Source: Thalassotalea psychrophila
GTDB lineage: Bacteria; Pseudomonadota; Gammaproteobacteria; Enterobacterales; Alteromonadaceae
Direction of reading: 5' to 3'
Length of the DNA: 64,000 bases
Assembly: GCF_031583595.1 (NCBI RefSeq)
Contig: NZ_CP134145.1
Location: forward strand, 4,340,001 to 4,404,000
The notes under the pieces were generated by a model. It was given only the letters and a program-made list of their open reading frames with translations, did not search any database and was not told the DNA's origin. Positions within the stretch are counted from its first letter, which is position 1. Each line of letters opens with the position of its first letter. Shown piece by piece: positions 38,139 to 47,672 of the stretch. Made by a program: the position numbers and the translations under genes.

Positions 38139-38464
38139 CATTTCTGAAACCGTCCGCAATGTGGCAACAAAAGAATTTGCGATCTCAAGTTTAAGGTCTT
38201 CTTTGTGACACTTGAGGTCGAATATTCGACGAATTATTGCCAAGTATAATTTTTTCGCTACTTCGTAGTAAACCGTCCGTTTCTGTGGCATTACAACGCA
38301 AAGAAGCCTGTTGAATCACTCGACCCAGACTAATGACACCAACTGCCACGAGCGGTCGCTTTTCACCTATCTTTCACCTGTTTTTAGTGAAGTCACAAAA
38401 ATTAGGTGAATCATGGCTGATTTTGCCACTAAGCGGAAGGTTTTGGGCTTTCCGACGCCTAAAA

Positions 38465-38510
38465 TGTCGTATAAATCAATAATTGTCCGATAAAGCTCCT
38501 TATACGACAA
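38465..38510. repeat. Cluster of three related inverted motifs
   Basis: TGTCGTATAA (38465-38474), TTGTCCGATAAAG (38483-38495) and, inverted, CCTTATACGACAA (38498-38510). The first and third are perfect reverse complements over 10 bases. The start TGTC and clustered sites resemble transposase or recombinase binding arrays at element ends. Confidence 0.6.
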
Positions 38511-38570
38511 CTAATGCCACTAAGCCGATCCACAACATGCTTCAGGAGATCCTTCTTCTCACTCTAGCTT

Positions 38571-38608
38571 AGCTCCTAAATGATAATTTATTTAGGAGCT
38601 TCTTCTTT
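38571..38608 (+). terminator. Terminator-like hairpin
   Basis: AGCTCCTAAAT (38571-38581) pairs with ATTTAGGAGCT (38590-38600) over an 8-base loop, followed by a pyrimidine run TCTTCTTTT. Confidence 0.6.
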
Positions 38609-38686
38609 TATATGACGGCGATTTTTTCTTTTCCTGATTTTGGCACGAAACAGCCCTTCATTTTTTAGTGTTTTCTCGTTTGAATC

Positions 38687-38719
38687 CTCAATTGTCCAAC
38701 AACTTGTTGGACAATTGAG
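38687..38719. repeat. 33-bp perfect palindrome
   Basis: CTCAATTGTCCAACAA and its exact reverse complement flank one base (C, 38703). Arms are 16 bp with no mismatch and no T-run follows, so it is more like an operator or recombination site than a terminator. Confidence 0.75.
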
Positions 38720-39208
38720 TGGTTGGTTCCATTTTGGAACATATGGTCATTTGCATATTAGTTAGTTCAGCTTTTTACACGGTTGGGAACGCACGGGATA
38801 CGAGTTATTGCAAAAAACGCAACTACTTATGATTTTTTGACACTTAGATAAACATCAACATGTAGTTTTGAACATAAATTAAGCTACGTTCATAGAGGCC
38901 GCCCCCTATTATAAAGGTGAGTTTAATTGATTTTCGATCGGCATAAAGGTTAGCGCCATGCCCCTACGCACCATTACCGTGCTTGAAAACTTACCTTACA
39001 CATAATAGACTTTTACTGTCAGGCCATATTTCTCATGGACTGTTCATATAAATTTATATATTACAATATGTTATAAAGACTACTACTTTGCATAATTAGG
39101 AATTGACTTAAATATACAGTTTCACCCCTCTGGACAAAATTTTATTTGGAACTGGAAACCACATAAATTTAATCATTTTAAGGATTTACAGTTGCGTTTA
39201 CTTTATAG

Positions 39209-39224
39209 CTGTATATACTGACAG
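39209..39224. promoter_or_regulatory. SOS (LexA) box 1
   Basis: CTGTATATACTGACAG fits CTG-N10-CAG exactly, 41 bases before the lexA start. Confidence 0.85.
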
Positions 39225-39233
39225 TACAATGTA

Positions 39234-39249
39234 CTGTACAGAAAAACAG
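39234..39249. promoter_or_regulatory. SOS (LexA) box 2
   Basis: CTGTACAGAAAAACAG fits CTG-N10-CAG, 25 bases (two and a half turns) after box 1. Tandem boxes are usual for lexA autoregulation. Confidence 0.8.
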
Positions 39250-39265
39250 GTTACTCAAAAATAAT

Positions 39266-39880
39266 ATGCGCCCACTTACTAACAGACAGCAACAAATATT
39301 TGATCTTATTAAAGAAAAAATTGCCGATACAGGAATGCCGCCTACGCGAGCTGAAATTGCTGATTTCTTCGGTTTCAAGTCGGCCAATGCAGCAGAAGAG
39401 CATTTAAAAGCGCTCGCTAAGAAAGGTTTTATAGAAATGCTGCCGGGTACGTCTCGTGGTATTCGCCTTGCAGAAGAACATATCGAAGAAGAAGGCTTAC
39501 CACTAATTGGCCGAGTTGCTGCTGGTGAGCCCATTTTGGCGCAAGAGCATGTTGAAGAGCATTACAAAATTGATGGTAGTTTATTTCATCCCGCTGCCGA
39601 TTACTTATTACGAGTAAATGGCGAAAGCATGAAAGACATTGGTATTTTAGATGGTGATTTATTAGCGGTTCATCAAACAACTGATATTCAAAATGGCCAA
39701 GTCGTGGTTGCTAGAGTTGAAGACGACGTAACGGTAAAACGTTATAAGCGTGACGGTAATGTAGTGCATTTACATGCAGAAAATGAAGACTTCTCTCCAA
39801 TTATTGTCGACTTAGCTAACCAACATTTTAATATTGAAGGCATTGCTGTTGGTGTTATCCGCAACGCTGATTGGATGTAG
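39266..39880 (+). CDS. lexA: LexA repressor of the SOS response
   Basis: A 204-residue LexA. The winged helix is at about 1-65 ([16 protein letters not shown]...[15 protein letters not shown]). The self-cleavage Ala-Gly lies in GRVAAGEP (about 84-90), the nucleophile Ser in NGESMKDIG, and the Lys in [13 protein letters not shown]. In DNA damage RecA filaments trigger cleavage and derepression. Two SOS boxes precede it. It marks the return to conserved chromosome after the accessory block. Confidence 0.97.
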   Translation: MRPLTNRQQQIFDLIKEKIADTGMPPTRAEIADFFGFKSANAAEEHLKALAKKGFIEMLPGTSRGIRLAEEHIEEEGLPLIGRVAAGEPILAQEHVEEHYKIDGSLFHPAADYLLRVNGESMKDIGILDGDLLAVHQTTDIQNGQVVVARVEDDVTVKRYKRDGNVVHLHAENEDFSPIIVDLANQHFNIEGIAVGVIRNADWM

Positions 39881-39920
39881 TCTGCCGCCACTTTAACAGT
39901 ATAAAAAACAAACAACACAT

Positions 39921-39958
39921 AAAGGCTAAATTATTCACTTAATTTAGCCTTTTTCTTT
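39921..39958 (+). terminator. Rho-independent terminator after lexA
   Basis: AAAGGCTAAATT pairs with AATTTAGCCTTT over an 8-base loop, followed by TTCTTTTC. It lies 41 bases after the lexA stop. Confidence 0.85.
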
Positions 39959-40262
39959 TCTCTGTGTCCCTTTAACTGCGCCTAACCTATTCAATTTTAG
40001 TAGTATTTACTCTACTAACATTTAAGTAATTAATTTAACTTTTTTATAACAAAGCACTAGACCTTGCCTAAAAATTAAGTAATTCTAGAGCGGATAATAT
40101 ACAAATATTACGCTGTAGACTCCCTACCCCATTCATCGATGTAGGTTTTTTACGTAACACAATAATAAAAATAAATTACGGAAATTAGAGACATCGAATA
40201 AAGATGTATCTTGTCACTTATTTCTGTATTTTCTAGGCTAATAAAAGCAGAGGAGATGTCGA

Positions 40263-41795
40263 GTGAAGAGACGTAACCTGGGTTGGCTGTTGTTGGGAAG
40301 TTTAATTTCCAGTTCAGCTTGGGCAGATATGCAATTAAATCTAACTAAAGGTGTGACCGAAGTCAGCCATGAAGTCTATGATTTGCATATGTTGGTAATG
40401 TGGATTTGTACGGTAATTGGTGTCGTTGTTTTTGGCGCTATGTTCTGGTCAATGATCTTTCACCGTAAGTCCAAAGGGGCAAAACCTGCCTCATTTCATG
40501 AAAGCACTAAAGTAGAAATTCTTTGGACCGCTATCCCTATTTTAATTCTTATCGGTATGGCATGGCCTGCAACAACCACGTTGATTGACATGGAAGATAA
40601 CAGTAATTCTGATATCACCGTGCAAGTTACTGGTTCGCAGTGGAAATGGCATTATAAGTATTTTGATCAAGGCATTGAGTTTTACAGTGTTTTATCTACA
40701 CCGACAGCTCAGTATCAAAATCAAAACGGTCCTGGTGAAGCAAAAGGTGAAAATTACTTACTTGAAGTAGACAAACCGTTAGTAATTCCAGTAAATCGTA
40801 AAGTTCGTTTCTTAATTACTTCAGATGATGTTATTCACGCTTGGTGGGTTCCAGCATTTGCAGTTAAACAAGATGCGAACCCTGGTTTTATCAATGAAGC
40901 TTGGACCTTTGTTAATGAGCCAGGAATTTACCGCGGTCAATGTGCTGAACTTTGTGGTAAAGATCATGGGTTCATGCCTATTGTGGTTGATGTTCGCTCT
41001 GAAGTTGATTACGAACTTTGGGTAAATGAGCAAAAGATTGCAATGACTAAAGCAGCTGAAGCTGAAGCGCAATCACTTACAGCTAAACTTCCTATGGAAG
41101 AGTTAATGGCGTTAGGTGAGCAAACTTATGCTGCTCATTGTGCAGCATGTCACCAACCAACAGGTATGGGTTTACCACCAGCATTCCCTGCACTTAAAGG
41201 CAGTGAAATAGCTACTGCACCAAGTAAACTTGGCGAACACATTGCCGTGGTTTTCAATGGCCGTTCTGGTACAGGCATGCAAGGTTACGGTAAGCAGTTA
41301 TCACTTAAAGAGATTGCCGCGGTTATAACGTACGAGCGTAATGCTTGGGATAATAATACCGGTCAAGCTGTACAACCTGCTGATGTTAAATTTATTGTCG
41401 AAGGAACTGATGGCGCAACAATTGCTGAACCGTCGACTCCTGCTGCCGTAGAAGAAGTTGCTGTTGAAAGCACTGAAGTAAATTTAGCCGACTTGTCTAT
41501 GGATGAGTTAATGAGCAAAGGAGAAGAAGTTTACAACACCCGTTGTGCTGCTTGTCACCAAGCCTCAGGCGCTGGTATGCCACCAGCATTCCCAGCCTTA
41601 AAAGGTAGTCCAATTGCCACTGGCGATGTTAATGCACACATTAGCATGGTTGTAGATGGTAAAGCGGGCACTGCCATGATGGGCTTTGCTGCACAGTTAT
41701 CTCCACAAGAGATGGCTGCAGTAATAACTTATGAACGTAATGCTTGGGGCAATAGCACCGGCGATATGGTTCAAGCTAACGACGTAGCCAAATAA
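40263..41795 (+). CDS. coxB: Cytochrome c oxidase subunit II with two cytochrome c domains
   Basis: A 510-residue subunit II with a GTG start and AGGAG 8 bases before it. A signal peptide (to SSAWA, residue 21) is followed by two membrane helices and the CuA domain with CAELCGKDHGFM (about 223-234). Beyond the usual end lie two c-type domains with CAACH at about 294 and 427. The two share PPAFPALKGS and ITYERNAW, so they arose by tandem duplication. The caa3-type oxidase takes electrons through these hemes. The 300 bases upstream hold no gene. Confidence 0.95.
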   Translation: MKRRNLGWLLLGSLISSSAWADMQLNLTKGVTEVSHEVYDLHMLVMWICTVIGVVVFGAMFWSMIFHRKSKGAKPASFHESTKVEILWTAIPILILIGMAWPATTTLIDMEDNSNSDITVQVTGSQWKWHYKYFDQGIEFYSVLSTPTAQYQNQNGPGEAKGENYLLEVDKPLVIPVNRKVRFLITSDDVIHAWWVPAFAVKQDANPGFINEAWTFVNEPGIYRGQCAELCGKDHGFMPIVVDVRSEVDYELWVNEQKIAMTKAAEAEAQSLTAKLPMEELMALGEQTYAAHCAACHQPTGMGLPPAFPALKGSEIATAPSKLGEHIAVVFNGRSGTGMQGYGKQLSLKEIAAVITYERNAWDNNTGQAVQPADVKFIVEGTDGATIAEPSTPAAVEEVAVESTEVNLADLSMDELMSKGEEVYNTRCAACHQASGAGMPPAFPALKGSPIATGDVNAHISMVVDGKAGTAMMGFAAQLSPQEMAAVITYERNAWGNSTGDMVQANDVAK

Positions 41796-41807
41796 GGGGG
41801 AATGATT

Positions 41808-43400
41808 ATGACAACAGCAACTGACACTATGGATCATCATGACGACGATCATCATGATCATAAAATGACCGGCATTAAGCGCTGGTTATACACAACTAAC
41901 CATAAAGATATTGGTACCCTTTATCTTTGGTTCTCTTTCATTATGCTGCTTACTGGTGGTGCAATGGCTATGGTAATACGTGCCGAGCTATTTCAACCTG
42001 GTTTGCAAATTATAGAACCTGACTTTTTTAACCAAATGACAACAGTACACGGTTTGATCATGGTATTTGGTGCCATCATGCCAGCCTTTACCGGCTTGGC
42101 TAACTGGATGCTACCTATGATGATTGGTGCTCCAGATATGGCGCTACCACGTTTAAACAACTGGTCATTCTGGATATTACCATTTGCCTTTGGCATTTTA
42201 TTGTCATCGTTGTTCATGGAAGGCGGCGGTCCTAACTTTGGTTGGACATTCTACGCACCTCTATCAACAACGTATTCAAATGGTAGTACTGCATTTTTCG
42301 TATTTGCTGTTCATATTATGGGGATTTCGTCAATTATGGGGGCAATTAACATTGTTGTTACCATAATGAACTTACGTGCTCCAGGTATGACTTACATGAA
42401 AATGCCATTATTTGTTTGGACATTCTTCATCACTGCTTACTTATTAATAGCAGTTATGCCGGTCCTCGCAGGTACAGTAACTATGGTATTAACCGATACT
42501 TACTTTGGCACTGACTTTTTTAATGCTGCTGGGGGCGGTGATCCGGTAATGTTCCAGCATATTTTCTGGTTCTTTGGTCATCCTGAAGTTTACATTATGA
42601 TATTGCCTGCCTTTGGTATCGTTTCAACCATTATTCCTGCGTTTGCACGTAAGAAGCTATTTGGTTACAGCTCAATGGTTTATGCAACATCATCGATAGC
42701 GTTCCTGTCCTTTATTGTCTGGGCGCATCACATGTTTACTACAGGTATGCCGCTTGCAGGTGAGTTGTTCTTTATGTACTGCACCATGTTAATTGCGGTA
42801 CCTACTGGGGTTAAAGTATTTAACTGGGTAGCAACCATGTGGAAAGGCTCGATGACTTTTGAAACACCTATGTTGTTCTCAATTGCCTTCGTAATTTTGT
42901 TCACTATTGGTGGTTTCTCTGGATTAATGCTAGCGATGACGCCAGTGGATTTCCAATATCATGATACCTATTTTGTTGTCGCGCATTTCCATTACGTACT
43001 AGTGACCGGCTCATTGTTCTCAATTTATGCTGGTGCATATTACTGGTTACCAAAATGGACTGGCAACATGTACAACGAGAAGTTAGGCAAGTTCCACTTT
43101 TGGTGTTCATTAATTTCTGTAAATCTATTGTTCTTCCCTATGCATTTCTTAGGTCTAGCTGGTATGCCACGTCGTATTCCAGATTACGCCCTACAATTTG
43201 CTGACTTTAACAAGTGGGTGAGCATAGGTGGTTTTGCCTTTGGTTTATCACAACTAATATTCTTAGTGTTGGTGATCAAATGTATTCGTGGCGGTGAAAA
43301 AGCGCCGGCGAAACCTTGGGATGGTGCTGAAGGTTTAGAGTGGGAAGTTCCATCTCCTGCGCCTTATCACACATTCTCAACACCACCAGAAATTAAGTAA
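41808..43400 (+). CDS. coxA: Cytochrome c oxidase subunit I
   Basis: A 530-residue, 12-helix subunit I. ATG 41808 is chosen because AAGGGGG lies 7 bases before it; ATG 41802 is too close. Heme and CuB ligands are visible in TVHGLIMVFG, HPEVYIMILPAFG, and the double His of HDTYFVVAHFHYVL. The N-terminus carries an odd run of His and Asp (residues 9-20) that may bind metal. This is the proton-pumping catalytic subunit in the inner membrane. Confidence 0.96.
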   Translation: MTTATDTMDHHDDDHHDHKMTGIKRWLYTTNHKDIGTLYLWFSFIMLLTGGAMAMVIRAELFQPGLQIIEPDFFNQMTTVHGLIMVFGAIMPAFTGLANWMLPMMIGAPDMALPRLNNWSFWILPFAFGILLSSLFMEGGGPNFGWTFYAPLSTTYSNGSTAFFVFAVHIMGISSIMGAINIVVTIMNLRAPGMTYMKMPLFVWTFFITAYLLIAVMPVLAGTVTMVLTDTYFGTDFFNAAGGGDPVMFQHIFWFFGHPEVYIMILPAFGIVSTIIPAFARKKLFGYSSMVYATSSIAFLSFIVWAHHMFTTGMPLAGELFFMYCTMLIAVPTGVKVFNWVATMWKGSMTFETPMLFSIAFVILFTIGGFSGLMLAMTPVDFQYHDTYFVVAHFHYVLVTGSLFSIYAGAYYWLPKWTGNMYNEKLGKFHFWCSLISVNLLFFPMHFLGLAGMPRRIPDYALQFADFNKWVSIGGFAFGLSQLIFLVLVIKCIRGGEKAPAKPWDGAEGLEWEVPSPAPYHTFSTPPEIK

Positions 43401-43412
43401 TAGGGAAAGCAC

Positions 43413-44000
43413 ATGACTAAAGACCAAGCACAGCCATTGGACAAAAAAGTGAAAAAAGGAGTAACGAAACTTGTTGTAACTGTATTCGCTATGTTCGCTT
43501 TCGGCTTTGCTTTGGTACCTTTATACGATGTGTTTTGTGATATCACTGGGTTAAATGGCAAAACAGCAACTACTGCTGCTGCTGTTAATGAAGATGGCAT
43601 TGATACTTCAAGATTGATTCGAGTTCAGTTTATTAGCCGCACCGCAAAAGGTGCGCCTTGGCAATTTAAGCCAGAAATGAACTCTATTGATGTCCACCCA
43701 GGGGAAATGAAATTTGTAAAATATTACGCGAAAAATGAATCAGGTCGAGATGGTGTTGCGCAAGCAGTACCATCTGTTTCGCCCGGTCAGGCAGCTAATT
43801 ATTTTCAGAAAATTGAATGTTTTTGCTTTAATCAGCAACCATTACAAGCGAATGAAGAAGCCTGGTTACCACTGCAATTTTATGTGGATCCAGAACTGCC
43901 AGAACATATCACTGAACTAACTTTGTCATATACCTTATATGACATTACAGCCAGTGAAGAAACCGCCGAAGTTTCAAAAAGTCGTGTAGGAGAAGAATAA
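43413..44000 (+). CDS. ctaG: Cytochrome c oxidase assembly factor Cox11
   Basis: A 195-residue Cox11-type copper chaperone. One N-terminal membrane helix (about 20-42) with PLYDVFCDITG just after it, then a periplasmic domain with the copper-binding CFCFNQQ (about 138-144). It delivers copper to CuB of subunit I. It overlaps the coxC start by one base (TAATG), so the two are translationally coupled. Confidence 0.95.
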   Translation: MTKDQAQPLDKKVKKGVTKLVVTVFAMFAFGFALVPLYDVFCDITGLNGKTATTAAAVNEDGIDTSRLIRVQFISRTAKGAPWQFKPEMNSIDVHPGEMKFVKYYAKNESGRDGVAQAVPSVSPGQAANYFQKIECFCFNQQPLQANEEAWLPLQFYVDPELPEHITELTLSYTLYDITASEETAEVSKSRVGEE

Positions 44001-44881
44001 TGACAACAACAAAAGAATATGAAAGTTATTACGTTCCTGATCAAAGTAAATGGCCAATTATAGGTGCCTTTGCATTATTTTTAATCGCCATAGGTGCGGG
44101 TAATTATGTCGCTAATATAGACACTGGCGAAGGCATAGGTGGTTGGATCCTGTTAGGCGGCATCGCGCTGTTAATTTATATGGTATTTGGCTGGTTCAAT
44201 AATGTTATTAGCGAATCGATGGCAGGTAAATACAGTGGTCAAATGGATAATTCATTTCGCCAAGGTATGAGCTGGTTTATCTTTTCAGAAGTAATGTTTT
44301 TTGCTGCATTTTTTGGTGCGCTTTTTTACGCCAGAATGCTAAGTGTTCCATGGCTTGGTGGAGCTGATAACAACTTGGAAACGTTCCAAGTATTATGGCC
44401 TGAATTTCATGCGGCATGGCCTTTAACAACTACACCTGATGGTACTACTACCGAAGCTATGGGTTGGAACGGCTTACCTCTGTATAACACTATATTATTA
44501 ATGACCTCATCTATCACCGCTCATTTTGCCCACGTTGCTTTAGAGCAAAACAAACGTGGCGTGTTAAAGGTTTGGTTGGGTATAACGGTTTTATTAGGTT
44601 TAGCGTTTTTAGTACTGCAAGTTGAAGAATACATTCATGCATATTCTGCTATGGGGTTAACCCTAGCGAGTGGTATTTATGGTAATACCTTCTTTATGCT
44701 AACCGGTTTCCATGGCATGCACGTTACCTTAGGAACCATCATGTTAATTGTGATGCTGTGTCGTGTATTTAAGGGACACTTTACCCCTGAAAATCACTTT
44801 GCCTTTCAAGCTGCTAGTTGGTACTGGCATTTTGTAGATGTGGTATGGGTGTTGCTGTTTTTGTTTGTTTATATATTGTAG
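44000..44881 (+). CDS. coxC: Cytochrome c oxidase subunit III
   Basis: A 293-residue subunit III with seven membrane helices, including FSEVMFFAAFFGALFYAR and the conserved late GFHGMHVTLGT and FQAASWYWHFVDVVWVLLF. It stabilises the oxidase and proton uptake. It ends the coxB-coxA-ctaG-coxC operon; a terminator follows at 44893. Confidence 0.95.
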   Translation: MTTTKEYESYYVPDQSKWPIIGAFALFLIAIGAGNYVANIDTGEGIGGWILLGGIALLIYMVFGWFNNVISESMAGKYSGQMDNSFRQGMSWFIFSEVMFFAAFFGALFYARMLSVPWLGGADNNLETFQVLWPEFHAAWPLTTTPDGTTTEAMGWNGLPLYNTILLMTSSITAHFAHVALEQNKRGVLKVWLGITVLLGLAFLVLQVEEYIHAYSAMGLTLASGIYGNTFFMLTGFHGMHVTLGTIMLIVMLCRVFKGHFTPENHFAFQAASWYWHFVDVVWVLLFLFVYIL

Positions 44882-44892
44882 TAACGTTATAA

Positions 44893-44922
44893 AAACTGCG
44901 CTTAACTTTAGGCGCAGTTTAT
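44893..44922. terminator. Hairpin terminator after coxC
   Basis: AAACTGCGC pairs with GCGCAGTTT over a 10-base loop. A-rich on the left and T-rich on the right, it could serve both the cox operon and the convergent small gene. Confidence 0.75.
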
Positions 44923-44927
44923 TCGTT

Positions 44928-44966
44928 CTAGGAACTAGGAACTAGGAACTAGGAACTAGGAACTAA
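44928..44966. repeat. Tandem 7-bp repeat CTAGGAA, five copies
   Basis: Five perfect CTAGGAA units followed by a partial CTAAC, directly after the coxC terminator. A short minisatellite likely to vary in copy number between strains. Confidence 0.9.
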
Positions 44967-45001
44967 CAAAAGTTTAAATCAGTATAGCTGGTAGTCGAAT
45001 A

Positions 45002-45211
45002 TTAATATGGTCTTGGGTTTGGGGTTATTAAACCTGTGGCTATACCAATCAGTAATATTAAAACAATAATCGCCGAGAATATTACCCTACGGCCTATATA
45101 TTTAGACATAGGTGGTTGCTCTGATGAGTTTTTATTCATTATCACCATCGCTCGAAACAAGTTGTAAATCATAAACGCTAAAAAAACAGCGATGAAAATT
45201 TTATAAACCAA
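45002..45211 (-). CDS. DUF2909 family small membrane protein
   Basis: A 69-residue protein with two membrane helices (about 5-22 and 46-64) around a short polar loop. Size, layout and place beside cox assembly genes fit DUF2909. It lies on the opposite strand, between the cox operon and the SURF1 gene. Its function in oxidase assembly is only a guess. Confidence 0.75.
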   Translation of the reverse strand: MVYKIFIAVFLAFMIYNLFRAMVIMNKNSSEQPPMSKYIGRRVIFSAIIVLILLIGIATGLITPNPRPY

Positions 45212-45252
45212 TGTTTTGCCCTTATTTTTATTAATGTTGTAGTGGCTAATTC

Positions 45253-46017
45253 ATGAATACTAAATCTGTTAAAACTTCAGTACTGATATCTTATTTATCT
45301 TCATGGCGATTGCCTTGGGTGATCTTTACCTTGCTTGTATTTTCTGGATTAATCAAGCTTAGTCTGTGGCAGTTTGAACGCAGTGATGAAAAACAACAGC
45401 GTTTGACCAATATAGAGATACTAAATAAACAACAAGCTCTTGATTTAAATTTTGTACTTGCCGATGTTAATAGCAAAGTAGAAACGCTTAATGACATACC
45501 AGTAGCTCTTGAAGGTGAGTTTAATAATCAATATAAGTTCTTAGTTGATAACCAAACTCATCAAGGTAGATTAGGCTATCGGGTCCTACAAGTATTTATA
45601 GATGATAGCTCTGGAAAATCCGTTTTAGTTAACTTAGGTTGGATAGAAGGCTCAATCGATAGAAGTTTTATTCCTAACCTAAATGACATTAAAAATCGTC
45701 AGAATATCAAAGGAAACATCCGAATTATCGAACAAGGCATTGTTTTAACTGAAGAACAATTAACTAATGATTCATGGCCACAACGCATCCAACAAATAGA
45801 CATCGAAAAAATATCACAACTAATTAACATTAAGCTCTTGCCCTTTGTCGTTTTCTTAGATAAAAAAGAACATATAGGTTATACAAAAAACTGGCAACCG
45901 GTAGTAATGCCACCTGAAAAACATACAGGTTATGCAGTGCAGTGGTTTACACTAGCAATTGCATGGTTGAGCTTAATGATTTGGGCAAGTTATAAAACTT
46001 ACAGAACCGAAGATTAA
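45253..46017 (+). CDS. SURF1-family cytochrome oxidase assembly protein
   Basis: A 254-residue SURF1 homologue: one N-terminal helix (about 20-38), a periplasmic domain (LGYRVLQVF, VLVNLGWIEG), and a second helix near the end (QWFTLAIAWLSLMIWASYK). SURF1 helps place heme a in subunit I. It begins the assembly gene group SURF1, unnamed gene, ctaA, ctaB, SCO. Confidence 0.9.
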   Translation: MNTKSVKTSVLISYLSSWRLPWVIFTLLVFSGLIKLSLWQFERSDEKQQRLTNIEILNKQQALDLNFVLADVNSKVETLNDIPVALEGEFNNQYKFLVDNQTHQGRLGYRVLQVFIDDSSGKSVLVNLGWIEGSIDRSFIPNLNDIKNRQNIKGNIRIIEQGIVLTEEQLTNDSWPQRIQQIDIEKISQLINIKLLPFVVFLDKKEHIGYTKNWQPVVMPPEKHTGYAVQWFTLAIAWLSLMIWASYKTYRTED

Positions 46018-46078
46018 ACCCAGAACAAAAAAATAACTAAATAAGTACCTAATAATAAAAATCAAAAAAAGGCTCCTA

Positions 46079-46642
46079 ATGACCTCTCCCACAAACAGTC
46101 AGCAAAAATCACGACGTACTTTAGTACTCGTATTGGCTGCATTTATTCTTCCTATAGTAATCGCCAAATTAGCATTAGATAATCAATGGTTTAATTATGG
46201 CGTAACAAATCAAGGGCAATTGTTAGAGCAGCCCCTCACTTTAGAGGAAATAGGCCTTGAAAAAGCAGACATTAAGCAATGGTTTGTCATTTATTCTTTG
46301 CCTGAAAATTGCGACGAACATTGTCAACAGACCTTAATGGGTATCGAACACGCTTATTTAGCACTAGGTAGAGAAACACCACGTGTAACTCCTATTGCGC
46401 TAAGTAATTCTCCGTTTAACGCAGAGCAGCTGCAACACATAAACGATAAGCATTGGCGTGTTATTGATACTCCAATTTCAGCACAAAATGCGCTGTCATC
46501 AACCCAAATTTATGTGGCAGACCCATTAGGTAATATTGTTTTAACTTACAGCCAGCCTGCTAGTGTTGAGGATATTCCAGCCTTTGGTAAAGCCATGTTA
46601 AGTGACTTGAAGAAGTTATTAAAATACTCGAGGATTGGTTAA
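46079..46642 (+). CDS. Oxidase-cluster membrane-anchored protein, uncharacterised
   Basis: A 187-residue protein with one N-terminal helix (about 15-33) and a periplasmic domain of thioredoxin-like length; SLPENCDEHCQQTLMGIEHAYLALGRE has a Cys-x3-Cys that could bind copper or cycle as a disulfide. It always seems to sit between SURF1 and ctaA in this group of bacteria. Its stop overlaps the ctaA start (TAATG). A SCO-like or electron-handling role in oxidase assembly is inferred. Confidence 0.75.
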   Translation: MTSPTNSQQKSRRTLVLVLAAFILPIVIAKLALDNQWFNYGVTNQGQLLEQPLTLEEIGLEKADIKQWFVIYSLPENCDEHCQQTLMGIEHAYLALGRETPRVTPIALSNSPFNAEQLQHINDKHWRVIDTPISAQNALSSTQIYVADPLGNIVLTYSQPASVEDIPAFGKAMLSDLKKLLKYSRIG

Positions 46643-47664
46643 TGCACAATTCTATGCAAACTCGCCAGCAAAGTGCGAGTACCCGTAAATTAGTCTTTGT
46701 TGCAATTTTATTAGCATTAGTGGTTATTACACTTGGCGCATACACCCGTTTAACCCACGCCGGTTTAGGTTGTCCAGACTGGCCAGGCTGTTACGGTTTT
46801 ATTGATGTACCTGAAACTGCCGACAAAATTGCCATGGCAGAATCAGCGTTTCCTGAACGCCCGGTAGAACCTGCAAAGGCATGGAATGAAATGATCCATC
46901 GCTACTTCGCCGGCGCTTTAGGATTATTTATTGCCGCAATATTTATCTTTTCATTTAAACATCGCGATAAAGGTTTGCCGTTATTTTTGCCGTTAATGTT
47001 GGTGTGTACGGTAATATTCCAAGCAGCACTTGGTATGTGGACAGTCACCATGAAGCTTATGCCAATTGTAGTGATGGGACACTTGCTAGGAGGGTTTGTC
47101 ACCTTATGCTTGCTGTATTTGCTCTACCTTCGTCTTTCATCCTCGCGTGTACCGGGTGGAGACTATAACTTACGCAAGTATCAAACTTTTGCTTTTATTG
47201 GTGTGGTAATTCTTACTTTACAAATTGCCCTTGGTGGTTGGACATCAAGTAATTATGCCGCTCTGGTATGTACACAACTGCCAATTTGTCAGGACGGTTG
47301 GATGCAGCAGCTTACCTTTGCAAATTCATTCGATTTAATTCCGCCAGAGCGTGATACCTATGAATTTGGTTTTTTAAGTCATGCCGAGCGCATTACGATT
47401 CATGCCATGCATAGAATTGGTGCAATTGTAACCACGCTTTATATCGCCTGGTTAGCAATTAGTGTGTTTCGCAATGCACAATCAAGTTTCTTCAAAACTA
47501 ACGCCATATTCATTGGCTTTATTTTAACCTGCCAAGTCGCCCTTGGCGTAAGCAATATTGTTTTTACTTTACCGCTTCCAGTCGCCGTAAGTCACAACGT
47601 GGTGGCAGCACTGTTAATGTTAAGCATGATCCATTTAAGCTATAGCTTAAAACGAAAAATTTAG
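46642..47664 (+). CDS. ctaA: Heme A synthase
   Basis: A 340-residue eight-helix protein of the CtaA/COX15 family. [18 protein letters not shown] (about 33-50) and the paired His in [26 protein letters not shown] and SHNVVAALL are the heme ligands. It oxidises the methyl of heme O to make heme A for the aa3 oxidase. Translationally coupled to the preceding gene and 8 bases before ctaB. Confidence 0.94.
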   Translation: MHNSMQTRQQSASTRKLVFVAILLALVVITLGAYTRLTHAGLGCPDWPGCYGFIDVPETADKIAMAESAFPERPVEPAKAWNEMIHRYFAGALGLFIAAIFIFSFKHRDKGLPLFLPLMLVCTVIFQAALGMWTVTMKLMPIVVMGHLLGGFVTLCLLYLLYLRLSSSRVPGGDYNLRKYQTFAFIGVVILTLQIALGGWTSSNYAALVCTQLPICQDGWMQQLTFANSFDLIPPERDTYEFGFLSHAERITIHAMHRIGAIVTTLYIAWLAISVFRNAQSSFFKTNAIFIGFILTCQVALGVSNIVFTLPLPVAVSHNVVAALLMLSMIHLSYSLKRKI

Positions 47665-47672
47665 GAGCTAAA

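Larger units (their letters stand above)
37940..39208. other. 1.27-kb non-coding island rich in inverted repeats
   Basis: No convincing gene. It holds a terminator (38111), inverted repeats at 38465-38510, a hairpin (38571), a 33-bp perfect palindrome (38687), and a repeated GCCACTAAGC (near 38426 and 38515). Two TTCACCT elements and an opposed AGGTGAA lie near 38367-38409. It looks like the debris or regulatory edge of a mobile element. Confidence 0.55.

Noticed and set aside
38025..38291. Minus-strand 88-residue frame with CANCGHSTC
   Set aside because: It runs over the terminator at 38111, has no ribosome-binding site and no recognisable domain.
39209..39880. Integron integrase next to the cassettes under SOS control
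   Set aside because: The protein is LexA itself: Ala-Gly cleavage site, Ser and Lys are present and there is no tyrosine recombinase motif.
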